Positions 25,205 to 33,133 of a DNA stretch of 37,515 nt are shown one piece after another. A program made the position numbers and the translations under genes. The notes below the pieces were generated by a model, which did not search any database, was not told where the DNA came from, and saw only the letters and a list, made by a program, of their open reading frames with translations. The DNA comes from a bacterium (GTDB lineage: Bacteria > Arandabacterota > Arandabacteria > Arandabacterales > Arandabacteraceae). The stretch lies in NCBI GenBank assembly GCA_025774845.1, contig JALGZP010000028.1, positions 1 to 37,515 on the forward strand, in the 5' to 3' direction. How positions within the stretch are numbered: the first letter of the stretch is position 1; the number at the start of each line of letters is the position of its first letter.

Positions 25205-26092
25205 TTAGCGGATTATAGTGAATCCGACCGTCCACCGCATTCCGCGGTACTGGTTGCGGCCCGCCAGGTCCCCGGCGGTTTCAATGTCCAATCTCATATT
25301 ATGAATTGGCCTCAGAGATACGCCGTAGCCGAGTGTGGCGCGTCTGCCCTCGTGTTCGTAGAAATCCAGATCGTCCCCCTCGAATTCTCCATTCCAGAAG
25401 TTGGTCAGGTCGCCATATACGTAGAATCGCATATCAGGATGAACAAAAAGCTTATGTCCGCCCAGCAACTTGAATTTCAGCTCATCAAAGGGTTTCCAAC
25501 CCTTGTCCTTGAACCGGTACTTGTAGCCGGCGGATAGCTCCGTGTACCAGTATTCCGTTTCGAGATCCACGTAGTAAAGCGGAAAAACATCCACCTGACC
25601 ATCACCGATATGGAGACCGTCCTCCCAATCTCTCTTCTTGGACAGAGGAATTTTAACTCGAAGTGAGGAAGAGGAGAAAAATAGAAACGTCCACCATCTG
25701 TGTTGCACAGTCAGCCAGAGTTCTCTTACCGCGAACCGATGAACCGCATTTTCTCTTAGATCCGGCACCATCTCCTGATAGGTCCACCCCACGGGCACTA
25801 TGATGCCGACGTTCAGCGAATTCGTCAGCCCATATTGCACCTGAAGCGGGACTTCTAAATAGAGGAGACCGGTGACCGTTTCCAGATTCAGGGCTTTTCC
25901 CCGGTCAGAGAAGTAGGCGTTTGTGAAGAATACCTTCGGATAGCACTTGAACAAGAACACCCCTTTTGGCGCCGTCGATGCGCCGAATTCCTGGGCATTG
26001 GTGCCTGCAGGTATGAGGATGAGCAGAAGCACGACGCATACCCTGAACCAAAACACTATCGGCGCTGAAGTACCGTTCCTACGCAAATACAT
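25205..26092 (-). CDS. Outer-membrane beta-barrel protein
   Basis: A 295-residue protein with a signal peptide (hydrophobic residues about 12-30, cleavage near T-N-A) and a mature part made of alternating amphipathic strands with many Tyr, Trp and Phe girdle residues. Examples are GLLYLEVPLQVQYGL, ELWLTVQHRWW and TEYWYTELSAGYKYRF. It ends in a typical last strand, MRWTVGFTIIR. It resembles MetA/phenol-pathway type outer-membrane channels, though this was not verified. Its ATG overlaps the stop region of the upstream phosphodiesterase gene by 14 bases, so the two are translated as a unit. The stop lies three bases from the stop of the convergent lipoprotein gene. Transport or anchoring role unknown. 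Confidence 0.82.
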   Translation of the reverse strand: MYLRRNGTSAPIVFWFRVCVVLLLILIPAGTNAQEFGASTAPKGVFLFKCYPKVFFTNAYFSDRGKALNLETVTGLLYLEVPLQVQYGLTNSLNVGIIVPVGWTYQEMVPDLRENAVHRFAVRELWLTVQHRWWTFLFFSSSSLRVKIPLSKKRDWEDGLHIGDGQVDVFPLYYVDLETEYWYTELSAGYKYRFKDKGWKPFDELKFKLLGGHKLFVHPDMRFYVYGDLTNFWNGEFEGDDLDFYEHEGRRATLGYGVSLRPIHNMRLDIETAGDLAGRNQYRGMRWTVGFTIIR

Positions 26093-27728
26093 TTAGCAAC
26101 ACCCCTTCATAGGTTTTAGTCAGACCGAAATACTCCAGGTAAACAGGAAAAAGATCTACCGTTCTTGCTCGCTCTATAACATGATTCTGTTTAATCGTCG
26201 GGCCGGCGATCACACAAGGCACCATCATTTCAGGCTTCTCCAGACCGCCGTGTCCCGCGTTGCGGATCTCTCCTATTGTCATTATGTCGGAACCACGGCC
26301 CCCGTTCCTGTTTGGTTCCGAGGAGATCACTATATCACCGCATCTGTCGGAATCGAAAAGCTGCGAAATCTGGAAGGGAGCATCCGGATAATCGGTGCCT
26401 GTCGTCGCGGCAAACCACTCGTCCTTATCGTGATGAGTTCCGTCGATGAGCTGATCGCTCTCGGGATTGCCGGCATACCCAAGTGGGTCGTTCCCGTTAA
26501 CCACCGTATATCTGAGATCGCACAGCTCCCGCTCTATTTTGCTTTCACCCTCTTTCGAGAATACCCGGCAAACGTCTCTCGTTTCCTTTGCCATAACCAG
26601 CTTTATGGCAGGCTCGTTCTTGAGAAGTTTGATAAGGTCGATTCTCTCCTTGTCCTCAACCGGGAAATCACGCAGCTCGTCATATTCTACCGGATTCGCC
26701 CAGTCGAAGTACTTGAGGAGTCTATATCTTTTCTTCTTCGCGAAGTAAAGAAGAGCGAAATTGTCTCCGCTTACGGCGCGTGCAGCGTTGTATCTCAGGA
26801 GCGAGTTGTAGCCGTCATTACCCGTGAGGTCTTTCAGGACGTTGAAGCCGTATCCGGTGAGGATATCCCGGATTCTCGTGCTCTTGTCAGGATCGTTATC
26901 GCGGAGGCCATGATCGGCAACCAGTGAGACGATCGTCTTGTCGTAGATCCCCCTTTCTTGCAGTGTCTCCATGATTTGTCCGATCTGCGTGTCGATACCG
27001 TGTGCTCTCTCGCACACCTCGTCGCTTGTCGATCCGCATACATGCGCGAGATGGTCCACCGCAGGCAACCAGACAAGTGTGTACTTCGGAGGAGTCTCTT
27101 CTTTACCGAAAACTCGTTTGAACGTATCAACTGCGTCCTGGTCTATAGCGTCTTTCCAGGCCTTCATATTCTCCGGCGTTGATAATGACAAAAGGACAGC
27201 AGTTTTGATTGGTGGAGCATGATACTCCTTCGCGCCACGGTTGCAGAAGTCGAAAATACATGCCGTTCTCTCATTGCCGAGTATTTCGTAAAGGGTAAGA
27301 TTCGATCTGGGAAAGTCACTATTCAAGAAGAGGCCTTCAGCGGAGGTGTAATCCCTCAACACATTCTGTCTGCGATCGATCCAACGAAGGCCCGGGCAGT
27401 TATTGCTCCCGGGCATACAGCCGTTTATATAGGGCAGGTGCGCCGGCCCGGTGGTGGAAGGAAAAGTCGTGATGCAGTTTTCAACCAATGTCCCTCTATC
27501 GACCAGGTGCTCTTTTATATTCGGCAACTCTCCGGCGTCGAGCATCTCTTTGAACAGATCCGCGCGCCATCCATCAGTCAAAATTGTCAAGCCGTACCTG
27601 TTGGGAAACTTCGAAGGTGGTCGAACCTTGCGGTAGGCGCACCCGCTGAAGAATGAAGCCATGGCCCCTAGATTCGTAAGATTCACTCCCGTGAATGCCA
27701 GCAAACGCAGAGCTTCTCTTCGGTTCAT
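26079..27728 (-). CDS. Tat-type lipoprotein, alkaline phosphatase/nucleotide pyrophosphatase-phosphodiesterase family
   Basis: A 549-residue exported metal-dependent hydrolase of the type I phosphodiesterase (ENPP-like) branch of the alkaline phosphatase superfamily. The N-terminus has an Arg-Arg motif (N-R-R-E-A-L-R-L-L) and a lipobox-like F-S-G-C, so a Tat-exported lipoprotein with Cys30 is predicted. Metal and catalytic residues can be placed: Asp52 (TDGWR), probable nucleophile Thr93 in FPSTTGPAH, Asp224 and His228 (VDHLAHVCG), Asp272-His273 (ADHGL) and His493 (AGHGG). A phosphodiester or pyrophosphate substrate is expected, possibly a lipid head group, but this cannot be read from sequence. 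GGAGGT six bases before the ATG is a strong ribosome site. Sampled lines of this gene are lower in GC (about 42-48%) than the citrate operon (about 57-63%). Confidence 0.9.
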   Translation of the reverse strand: MNRREALRLLAFTGVNLTNLGAMASFFSGCAYRKVRPPSKFPNRYGLTILTDGWRADLFKEMLDAGELPNIKEHLVDRGTLVENCITTFPSTTGPAHLPYINGCMPGSNNCPGLRWIDRRQNVLRDYTSAEGLFLNSDFPRSNLTLYEILGNERTACIFDFCNRGAKEYHAPPIKTAVLLSLSTPENMKAWKDAIDQDAVDTFKRVFGKEETPPKYTLVWLPAVDHLAHVCGSTSDEVCERAHGIDTQIGQIMETLQERGIYDKTIVSLVADHGLRDNDPDKSTRIRDILTGYGFNVLKDLTGNDGYNSLLRYNAARAVSGDNFALLYFAKKKRYRLLKYFDWANPVEYDELRDFPVEDKERIDLIKLLKNEPAIKLVMAKETRDVCRVFSKEGESKIERELCDLRYTVVNGNDPLGYAGNPESDQLIDGTHHDKDEWFAATTGTDYPDAPFQISQLFDSDRCGDIVISSEPNRNGGRGSDIMTIGEIRNAGHGGLEKPEMMVPCVIAGPTIKQNHVIERARTVDLFPVYLEYFGLTKTYEGVLLNVFA

Positions 27729-27842
27729 CCGGCCACCTCCAGGGTATTGCGTTTCATACTCGCATTACGTGCGTTATCTAAGTAGTTCGCGTTTGTGTAA
27801 GGTCCTGTTGCAGCCTGGTGCCGTTATCTTCCCAGCGACGCG

Positions 27843-27871
27843 ATTGTATCATTGGTTTGGCAATATTGCAA
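27843..27871 (-). promoter_or_regulatory. Promoter of the phosphodiesterase-barrel gene pair
   Basis: Minus-strand TTGCAA (27871-27866) and TACAAT (27848-27843) are 17 bases apart, giving a leader of about 108 bases to the ATG at 27728. A perfect palindrome GCAATATTGC (27860-27869) overlaps the -35 box and could be an operator. No gene is supported in 27729-27923. Confidence 0.45.
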
Positions 27872-27923
27872 TGATTGACGCATCTCGAAAGCGATGCCGT
27901 TTAGTCTCGAGCCTTGTCCCCCT

Positions 27924-29036
27924 TCAAGAGGTATAGAAATCTTCGATTTGTTGCATGATGTCGGGGAGGTTGAAGCGTTGGCGGGCGGATTCGCGGGCGC
28001 GTGTTCCGAGGTCCCGTCTGAGCTCCGGGTTTTCAACAAGTGTCTCGATGGCCCGGGCAAGACTCTCCACACTCCTGGGTTCTGCCAGGAGACCGACCCT
28101 GCCGTTTTCCAGAACCTCCGGGGTACCTCCCGCGTCGGTGCCGATGCATGGAAGCCCTGAGAGCATTCCCTCAACAATACAGTTACCAAAGGTTTCCTCG
28201 TAGGTGGGCATGACGAAGATGTCGAGCCCGCTCAAGACCCTGGGGATATCGTCTCTGAAACCTGTGAAGATTACCGTGTCATCCATATTGTATTCAGCAG
28301 TCTTCCGCTTGAGAAACTCAAGATACGGCTGGCCTTCTGCAAAGGTCGGTTCGCCTACTATGAAGAGCATTAGTTTCGAGAAGTGACGTTTCGCCATTCT
28401 GACAGCTTCGATCAGCTCATACTGTCCCTTCTGCTGATCGATCCTGCTTGTGCAGCCGATAGCGAGGTAATCATCGCCTATTCCCAGTTCCCCTCTTACC
28501 TCGCCACGAACGTCATCGGCGAACTCGTAGTTGCCGGGTTCAAACCCGTTAGGTATCACGCGTACCTTCTCAGGGGCGACCCGCGTACCCTCTACGAAGC
28601 ACTTCCTGCCCATCTCCGTCAGCACGATCACACCACTGAGCTTGCTGTAGACTATCCGGTGGAACAGGTCCCGTTTGGTTGTCCCCCTGAAAAGTATCCT
28701 GCTCACATAGAAGAGTCTGGGCCCCTTCCAGCCGGCAAGTGCTGGATAGAGCATCCAGATGTCCTTGGAGTAGTGGGTCTGGATAACATCGATACCGTTT
28801 CGCCTGAGGAAGCCCTTGATCTTGACAGCCGCCCTCGGATCGAAGTACCGGGTCATCCGTGGTACCGTGATCTGCCTGAGACCCCGGTTGCGAGCTTCCT
28901 GGCTGAGGCGGCTTCCCTCGGGCACGATCGTGTGAACCTCGTGTCCCCTGTTTCCAAGGTTCTTAGCCCACCTCAGGGCCGACATCTCCAGGCCGCCCCA
29001 CGAAGTCGAAAGACACACATTGGCGATTTTCAACAT
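27924..29036 (-). CDS. Glycosyltransferase family 4 protein
   Basis: A 370-residue cytoplasmic GT-B enzyme that would move a sugar from a nucleotide donor in envelope polysaccharide or lipopolysaccharide synthesis. The N-terminal domain begins with the TSWGGLE loop (11-17). The donor domain has GCTSRIDQQKGQYELIEA (194-211), MLFIVGE (223-229), VIFTGFRDDIP (255-265) and the E-x7-E motif formed by Glu281 and Glu289 in YEETFGNCIVEGM, followed by GLPCIGTDAGGTPEVL. Length and domain order are typical. The acceptor cannot be told. No Shine-Dalgarno sequence is visible before the ATG; a promoter -10 box sits six bases upstream instead, suggesting a leaderless mRNA. Confidence 0.94.
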   Translation of the reverse strand: MLKIANVCLSTSWGGLEMSALRWAKNLGNRGHEVHTIVPEGSRLSQEARNRGLRQITVPRMTRYFDPRAAVKIKGFLRRNGIDVIQTHYSKDIWMLYPALAGWKGPRLFYVSRILFRGTTKRDLFHRIVYSKLSGVIVLTEMGRKCFVEGTRVAPEKVRVIPNGFEPGNYEFADDVRGEVRGELGIGDDYLAIGCTSRIDQQKGQYELIEAVRMAKRHFSKLMLFIVGEPTFAEGQPYLEFLKRKTAEYNMDDTVIFTGFRDDIPRVLSGLDIFVMPTYEETFGNCIVEGMLSGLPCIGTDAGGTPEVLENGRVGLLAEPRSVESLARAIETLVENPELRRDLGTRARESARQRFNLPDIMQQIEDFYTS

Positions 29037-29042
29037 GGCCGA

Positions 29043-29070
29043 ATCATAACACAGACATCAAACCGGACAA
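29043..29070 (-). promoter_or_regulatory. Promoter of the GT4 gene, probably leaderless
   Basis: Minus-strand TTGTCC (29070-29065) and TATGAT (29048-29043) are 16 bases apart. The predicted transcription start falls at or next to the A of the ATG at 29036. Confidence 0.4.
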
Positions 29071-29092
29071 GCGTGGAATCAGGAATGGATGC

Positions 29093-29944
29093 TCAGCGGG
29101 ACCGGGGCGCGAGGTGATAACTCTTTATGCGGTCGAGGCGGTACACCTTCTCTCTCGCATCCGTATGACAGAACGCCGCCAGATAGACGGTACCACCGTA
29201 ACCCAGGATCGCGCGCGGGGTTATTTCACGTGGCTCCTCACCTTTCGTGCCGCCTTCATAGACCATCACGATCCGGTGCCTATCTCGGATTGCAGCCGCG
29301 AGGTCTTCAAATCCGACGGGGGGTTTCGCCTCATATATGCTGCGTGAGCTCTCAAACACAATGGGTTTGGTGAGGTTACCGAGATCCGCAATCGTCTTTA
29401 CGTTGGGAGCCTTCTCGAGGAGCGTAAGGAATACATCCCGTGTCAATCTTGCATCCGCCAGCGCGCGGTGTTTCTGACCCATCGAAATCCCGAGCATGGT
29501 GGCCAGATTCACAAGACTGTAACTCGGCAGAAGAGGCATCACGGCCTGGGCAAGCAGCTTTGTGTCAAAGATCAGGTGGGTCGGAAACGTAAGCCCGAGC
29601 CGTATCAGATCCACGCCAATAAAGCCAACGTCAAAGGGAGCATTCTGGGCCACGAGGACGGTATCAGGAGATCCGAGGAAGTCGATGAAGCGCGGCATCA
29701 CGGCTTCCACTGTGGGCTGGCCCCGGACCATCTGATCGGTTATGTGATTGACCTGCTGAGCTTCGGGTGGAATATCGCTCTCTGGATCGATCAGTTGCTC
29801 AAACACCGCGATCTCATCCCCACCGGCAGTATAGCGGGTCGCGCCGATCTCGACGAGTCTCGCGGAGACGGGATAGAGTCCCGTCGTTTCCGTGTCAAAC
29901 GCGATGAAGTTGGCCTTGTCAATTCGCAGTTCTGGTGTTGCCAT
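29093..29944 (-). CDS. DEDDh 3'-5' exonuclease (DnaQ-like) fused to a WYL domain
   Basis: A 283-residue two-domain protein. Residues about 10-175 are a DnaQ-type exonuclease with all acidic positions: Asp17 and Glu19 in FDTETTG, Asp105 in NAPFDVGF, His159 and Asp164 in KHRALADAR. Residues about 212-280 match the WYL fold: an AAIRDRHRIVMVYEG start, the ITPRAILGYGGTVYLAAFC core (241-259) and the YRLDRI end (268-273). WYL domains are known ligand- or nucleic-acid-sensing modules, usually attached to HTH regulators and often linked to DNA damage or phage defence. The ATG at 29944 is chosen because GGAG lies eight bases upstream; a TTG codon just before it is less likely. Role unknown: ligand-controlled DNA or RNA trimming is an inference. 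Confidence 0.9.
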   Translation of the reverse strand: MATPELRIDKANFIAFDTETTGLYPVSARLVEIGATRYTAGGDEIAVFEQLIDPESDIPPEAQQVNHITDQMVRGQPTVEAVMPRFIDFLGSPDTVLVAQNAPFDVGFIGVDLIRLGLTFPTHLIFDTKLLAQAVMPLLPSYSLVNLATMLGISMGQKHRALADARLTRDVFLTLLEKAPNVKTIADLGNLTKPIVFESSRSIYEAKPPVGFEDLAAAIRDRHRIVMVYEGGTKGEEPREITPRAILGYGGTVYLAAFCHTDAREKVYRLDRIKSYHLAPRSR

Positions 29945-29976
29945 CAATACATCTCCATGCTGCTATTATGTTACCG

Positions 29977-30007
29977 TGATTATAATCAATCGCGACTATA
30001 CTCTCCA
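29977..30007 (-). promoter_or_regulatory. Promoter of the exonuclease-WYL gene with palindromic -10 region
   Basis: Minus-strand TGGAGA (30007-30002) and a perfect TATAAT (29984-29979) are 17 bases apart. The -10 box lies at the centre of a perfect 12-base palindrome, TGATTATAATCA (29977-29988), a possible repressor site. Confidence 0.45.
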
Positions 30008-30018
30008 GAGCAATATCG

Positions 30019-30786
30019 TCAACCGGTCTTCAGCACTTCGGCTATACGGTCATAAAGGTGCGGGTGGCCGGCCACACCTGCTCCATCAGGATAGGCGATC
30101 CTGCCCCCCGCTTCGGTGACAATGATCTCCCCCGCCGCTACATCCCACAGTTTCGGAGGCCCACCCAGGTTTACATAGCCGTCGTATGCACCACTCGCAC
30201 AGTGGCACAGTCCCCATGAGGCGATACCCACAATCCGGACCCGGAGACAACTGAGAATCAGCTTCTTCATCCTGGCAAGCGCCCTGTCCAGGGCTTCCTC
30301 GGTATCATGACGGGACGGTATCTCAAGGCAGATTAAGGCCTTCTCGAGGTCCGTCTCCCGGCTACACGAGATCTGCTCACCGTTGAGATGAGCGCCGTGG
30401 CCCTTAATGGCCGTGTACAACTCATCGTTTTCCGGGAAATAGACAACACCGAGGCTCAGTTCCCCTGCCGTTCTAAGGGCCACCGATATCCCGTAGAGCG
30501 GAATACCCCGCGCAAAGTGCCTCGTACCGTCAATGGGATCCACGATCCAGACGGAGTCCGCACCGGGGTTCTTTTCACCCGACTCTTCGGATATCACCCC
30601 ATGATCGGGGAATTCCTCCGACAGAAAAGAGACGATCGCGTCATCGACCTGGAGATCGATATCCGTCGTCACTTCACACCTCGGCGAACTGCTGACGACC
30701 TTCGAGCGGCGGAAACCCTGCCGTGCGATTTCACCGGCAGACATGACTGCCGGGATCACCTTGCGAATTATCTCCTCATCCCGCAT
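30019..30786 (-). CDS. Inositol monophosphatase-family phosphatase
   Basis: A 255-residue Mg-dependent sugar or nucleotide phosphatase. Metal-binding motifs are intact: Glu67-Glu68 in SEESG, Asp83 and Asp86 in WIVDPIDGTRHFA (80-92) and Asp215 in LWDVAAGEIIVTEAGG (213-228). Length is normal for the family, which includes inositol-1-phosphatase, HisN-type histidinol phosphatase, fructose-1,6-bisphosphatase IV and PAP phosphatase; the sequence alone does not decide between them. It starts 15 bases after the phosphohexomutase gene, with AGGAAGG overlapping that stop, so the two form an operon, pointing to sugar-phosphate metabolism. Confidence 0.92.
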   Translation of the reverse strand: MRDEEIIRKVIPAVMSAGEIARQGFRRSKVVSSSPRCEVTTDIDLQVDDAIVSFLSEEFPDHGVISEESGEKNPGADSVWIVDPIDGTRHFARGIPLYGISVALRTAGELSLGVVYFPENDELYTAIKGHGAHLNGEQISCSRETDLEKALICLEIPSRHDTEEALDRALARMKKLILSCLRVRIVGIASWGLCHCASGAYDGYVNLGGPPKLWDVAAGEIIVTEAGGRIAYPDGAGVAGHPHLYDRIAEVLKTG

Positions 30787-30801
30787 CGTTAACCGGCCTT
30801 C

Positions 30802-33006
30802 CTATCGCGGTGCACCGACAAGTTCCCGTATGCTGTCTTCAATTCCTCTCGCGGTCCGGTGAAGTTCCCGCTTCTTCTCAAGCAGGTTGTCCTCCGAAAC
30901 CGGGGAATGAAGCTGCGTATGAAAACGCAGCGAGTTGGTCGTACCCGACGGTCTGATCGTCAGGTGATTCAGACGGTCCTCATCGAAATAGAATCGCACA
31001 CCCTCGTCCGGGAACTCAAAGTCCCCGCTCGGTGGATAGATCGCATCATACTTGCCCGTACGGTAGATACAGGTCGACTTGACGGCAAGACCACCAATCT
31101 CCAGCCCCCCCTCCTTCGCGCGCCGGTGAAGGTCGAGCGTCGTCTCGAGAATCGTCTTCTTGATTCTGTCGCCTTTGATCCCGGGATACTCACCATCCAG
31201 GGGGTCGGGCTCGTAGTGGTTCACAAAGAGACCGATATCGGGATCGAGATAAACGTGCTTGTCTATCAGCTCAAACACCGTTGTCCCCTGCTGCCTGGCC
31301 CATTCCGCGACTTCCGCGATCAGCATTGCGGCGAAAGTGCCGTCCTTGTCACGAACATGACCGCCGGTCCCGAGGGAGAACTGATCGGGAGGGGGAGATC
31401 CCAGAATCGAGAAACCGTTGCTCTGTTCCATCGCAGCGGCATTGTGTACGCGCTTGGCGTCCATCCCGACCGTCTCCTGAATGAACGGGTGACACAGGGG
31501 ATCCGAAGGGCTTTTCCTGCCTTCACTAAGCCCCGTGGCGAGTTTACCGTCCCAGGTGTCCCTTACTCCGGCCGATAAGGCGGCAAAGCCCACCCATGTT
31601 TTGACAACACCCAGCCCGTTTTTGAGCGAAAGTCTAACGATGCTGTCACTCGTAGTATGCGACAGCACGACAAAGGCCTTCTCGCGGTCGGCCGCCTTGT
31701 CCTGGTTGAGCCTGAACCAGAGCACAAGTGCCCAGAGGTCATCGGCAGTAAGCAGTGTGTAATCTTTCCCGCCATAGAGAGGCCGTTGCGCTTCGGGTAC
31801 CTTGACGACAACGGCGCATCGATCGGCATCGGGGTCGGTCCCGATCAGGATATCGGTCTCTTCCCACTCACCCGGGTACTCTTCCTTGAAAGCGCTTACG
31901 GCGCGTTCGGCGGCCCTCGGGTCACCCGGGTCGGGTTGCTGTTCTTTACCGGCGTCACTGCAAAAGGACGGAAAGAGCCCGTTGAGCTCGTTGAGTTCGT
32001 TCCGGGTAATGCTGGTCACATGTTTAAACCCGGTCTCCTCCAGCAACCTGGGAACGGCTTTTCTACCCGCGCCATGGAAGGCACAATAGGCAACTCTGAG
32101 TGAGGCCTCCATCCCAGGCTTACCCGCATAGAGCAGGAACGATTTCACATGCTCGCGGTGCGCCTTGTGGACATCAATCAGATCACACCCATGATAGTCG
32201 AAGCCGCCGACCTTATTCCCCCCACCCAGAAAGTAAACCTTGCCCTTGGGCGCATCCGAAATCGGACAGAGTTTGATATCGTCGGTCGTTGCCTTGACTA
32301 TGTATTCCCTGTACATCTCTTCCCGCTCTTCCGGGTCGAACTGCGATCCATTGCCGCATGACAACTTGTAACCGTTGTAGCGGTAGTCGTTGTGACTCGC
32401 GGAAATCAGGATCCCCATGTCGGTCCTAAGATGCGGTATCGCGAATGTCACCTCAGGATAGGGACAGGGCTCGTCAAAAAGGTAGACGGTGTAGCCGAAG
32501 GCAATGAAGAGCTCGGCGATCGTCTCGGCAAAGTCGTGACCCCGGACCCTGCTGTCATATCCGATGACAATCTTGCTGAAACCCTTGCCCACTCCGAACT
32601 TCGCAACCCCCACTGAGGTCTTGAGGAGCACCACGTTATTGAGCGTGTTAGGACCTTTGAGTATGCGTGCGTCAAGGCCGTCTCGAGCAAGCGTCTCAAT
32701 TGACGCCTTATCACACGCCATCAACCCTCTGATACCGCCTGTCCCGAAGCTCATGTGTTTCCGGAAAGCGTTTACGATGTCCTCCCACCTGCCCTTTTCG
32801 ACAGCATCTACTATTCCCGCCTTGAGATTCGGTGATATCCTGTCGATGTTCCCATCCTCCAGCCACTCCCTGAGGTTACAGAGCGTATTCCCGCTGGCGT
32901 CATCGTATAACTGCTGGTCGATGTGCCCTTTCTCCATCTCTGAATCGAGATAGCGGCCGATGCCCTGTTCCGCATCCGAGATCACCTTGTTGATGTCAAA
33001 TGCCAT
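30802..33006 (-). CDS. Alpha-D-phosphohexomutase (phosphoglucomutase/phosphomannomutase family)
   Basis: A 734-residue sugar phosphomutase interconverting 1- and 6-phosphates of a hexose. Motifs in order: FGTGGIRG (87-94), the phosphoserine loop ISASHNDYRYNGYK with catalytic Ser204 (201-214), the metal loop GTDPDADRC (389-397), the sugar-binding part near EGRKSP (495-500) and the phosphate-binding RPSGTTNS (685-692). At over 730 residues it is longer than the usual 450-600; the additions are an N-terminal helical part and insertions around 400-450 and 590-650. Two in-frame starts exist: ATG at 33024 and ATG at 33006. The latter is preferred because GGAGG lies between them, though the spacing is long. 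The partner phosphatase gene follows in the same operon. Confidence 0.92.
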   Translation of the reverse strand: MAFDINKVISDAEQGIGRYLDSEMEKGHIDQQLYDDASGNTLCNLREWLEDGNIDRISPNLKAGIVDAVEKGRWEDIVNAFRKHMSFGTGGIRGLMACDKASIETLARDGLDARILKGPNTLNNVVLLKTSVGVAKFGVGKGFSKIVIGYDSRVRGHDFAETIAELFIAFGYTVYLFDEPCPYPEVTFAIPHLRTDMGILISASHNDYRYNGYKLSCGNGSQFDPEEREEMYREYIVKATTDDIKLCPISDAPKGKVYFLGGGNKVGGFDYHGCDLIDVHKAHREHVKSFLLYAGKPGMEASLRVAYCAFHGAGRKAVPRLLEETGFKHVTSITRNELNELNGLFPSFCSDAGKEQQPDPGDPRAAERAVSAFKEEYPGEWEETDILIGTDPDADRCAVVVKVPEAQRPLYGGKDYTLLTADDLWALVLWFRLNQDKAADREKAFVVLSHTTSDSIVRLSLKNGLGVVKTWVGFAALSAGVRDTWDGKLATGLSEGRKSPSDPLCHPFIQETVGMDAKRVHNAAAMEQSNGFSILGSPPPDQFSLGTGGHVRDKDGTFAAMLIAEVAEWARQQGTTVFELIDKHVYLDPDIGLFVNHYEPDPLDGEYPGIKGDRIKKTILETTLDLHRRAKEGGLEIGGLAVKSTCIYRTGKYDAIYPPSGDFEFPDEGVRFYFDEDRLNHLTIRPSGTTNSLRFHTQLHSPVSEDNLLEKKRELHRTARGIEDSIRELVGAPR

Positions 33007-33064
33007 GTCTCTCAGTTCCTCCATGCTCGTGGTTCATAGCGATCACAATTGTATGCTGCCGGAT

Positions 33065-33093
33065 ATGATAACAGGGTGACACCCACGTTTCAA
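33065..33093 (-). promoter_or_regulatory. Promoter of the phosphohexomutase operon with internal inverted repeat
   Basis: Minus-strand TTGAAA (33093-33088) and TATCAT (33070-33065) are 17 bases apart. A perfect inverted repeat GGGTG-A-CACCC (33074-33084) lies between the boxes, a typical place for a repressor operator. Confidence 0.55.
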
Positions 33094-33107
33094 TCAGTTC
33101 CGAAATA

Positions 33108-33116
33108 TGGTATAAT
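33108..33116 (+). promoter_or_regulatory. Extended -10 promoter of the glycoside hydrolase gene
   Basis: TGG followed by a perfect TATAAT (33111-33116). Seventeen bases upstream is TTTCAA (33088-33093), which is also the -35 box of the divergent phosphohexomutase promoter read on the other strand. The start would be near 33123, a leader of about 11 bases. Confidence 0.5.
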
Positions 33117-33133
33117 CAAACGGAGTGACTACC

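Noticed and set aside
29468-30055. A 195-codon plus-strand frame across the exonuclease and the following gap
   Set aside because: Most of it is antisense to the DEDDh residues. The end crosses a promoter region, and no family is recognisable.
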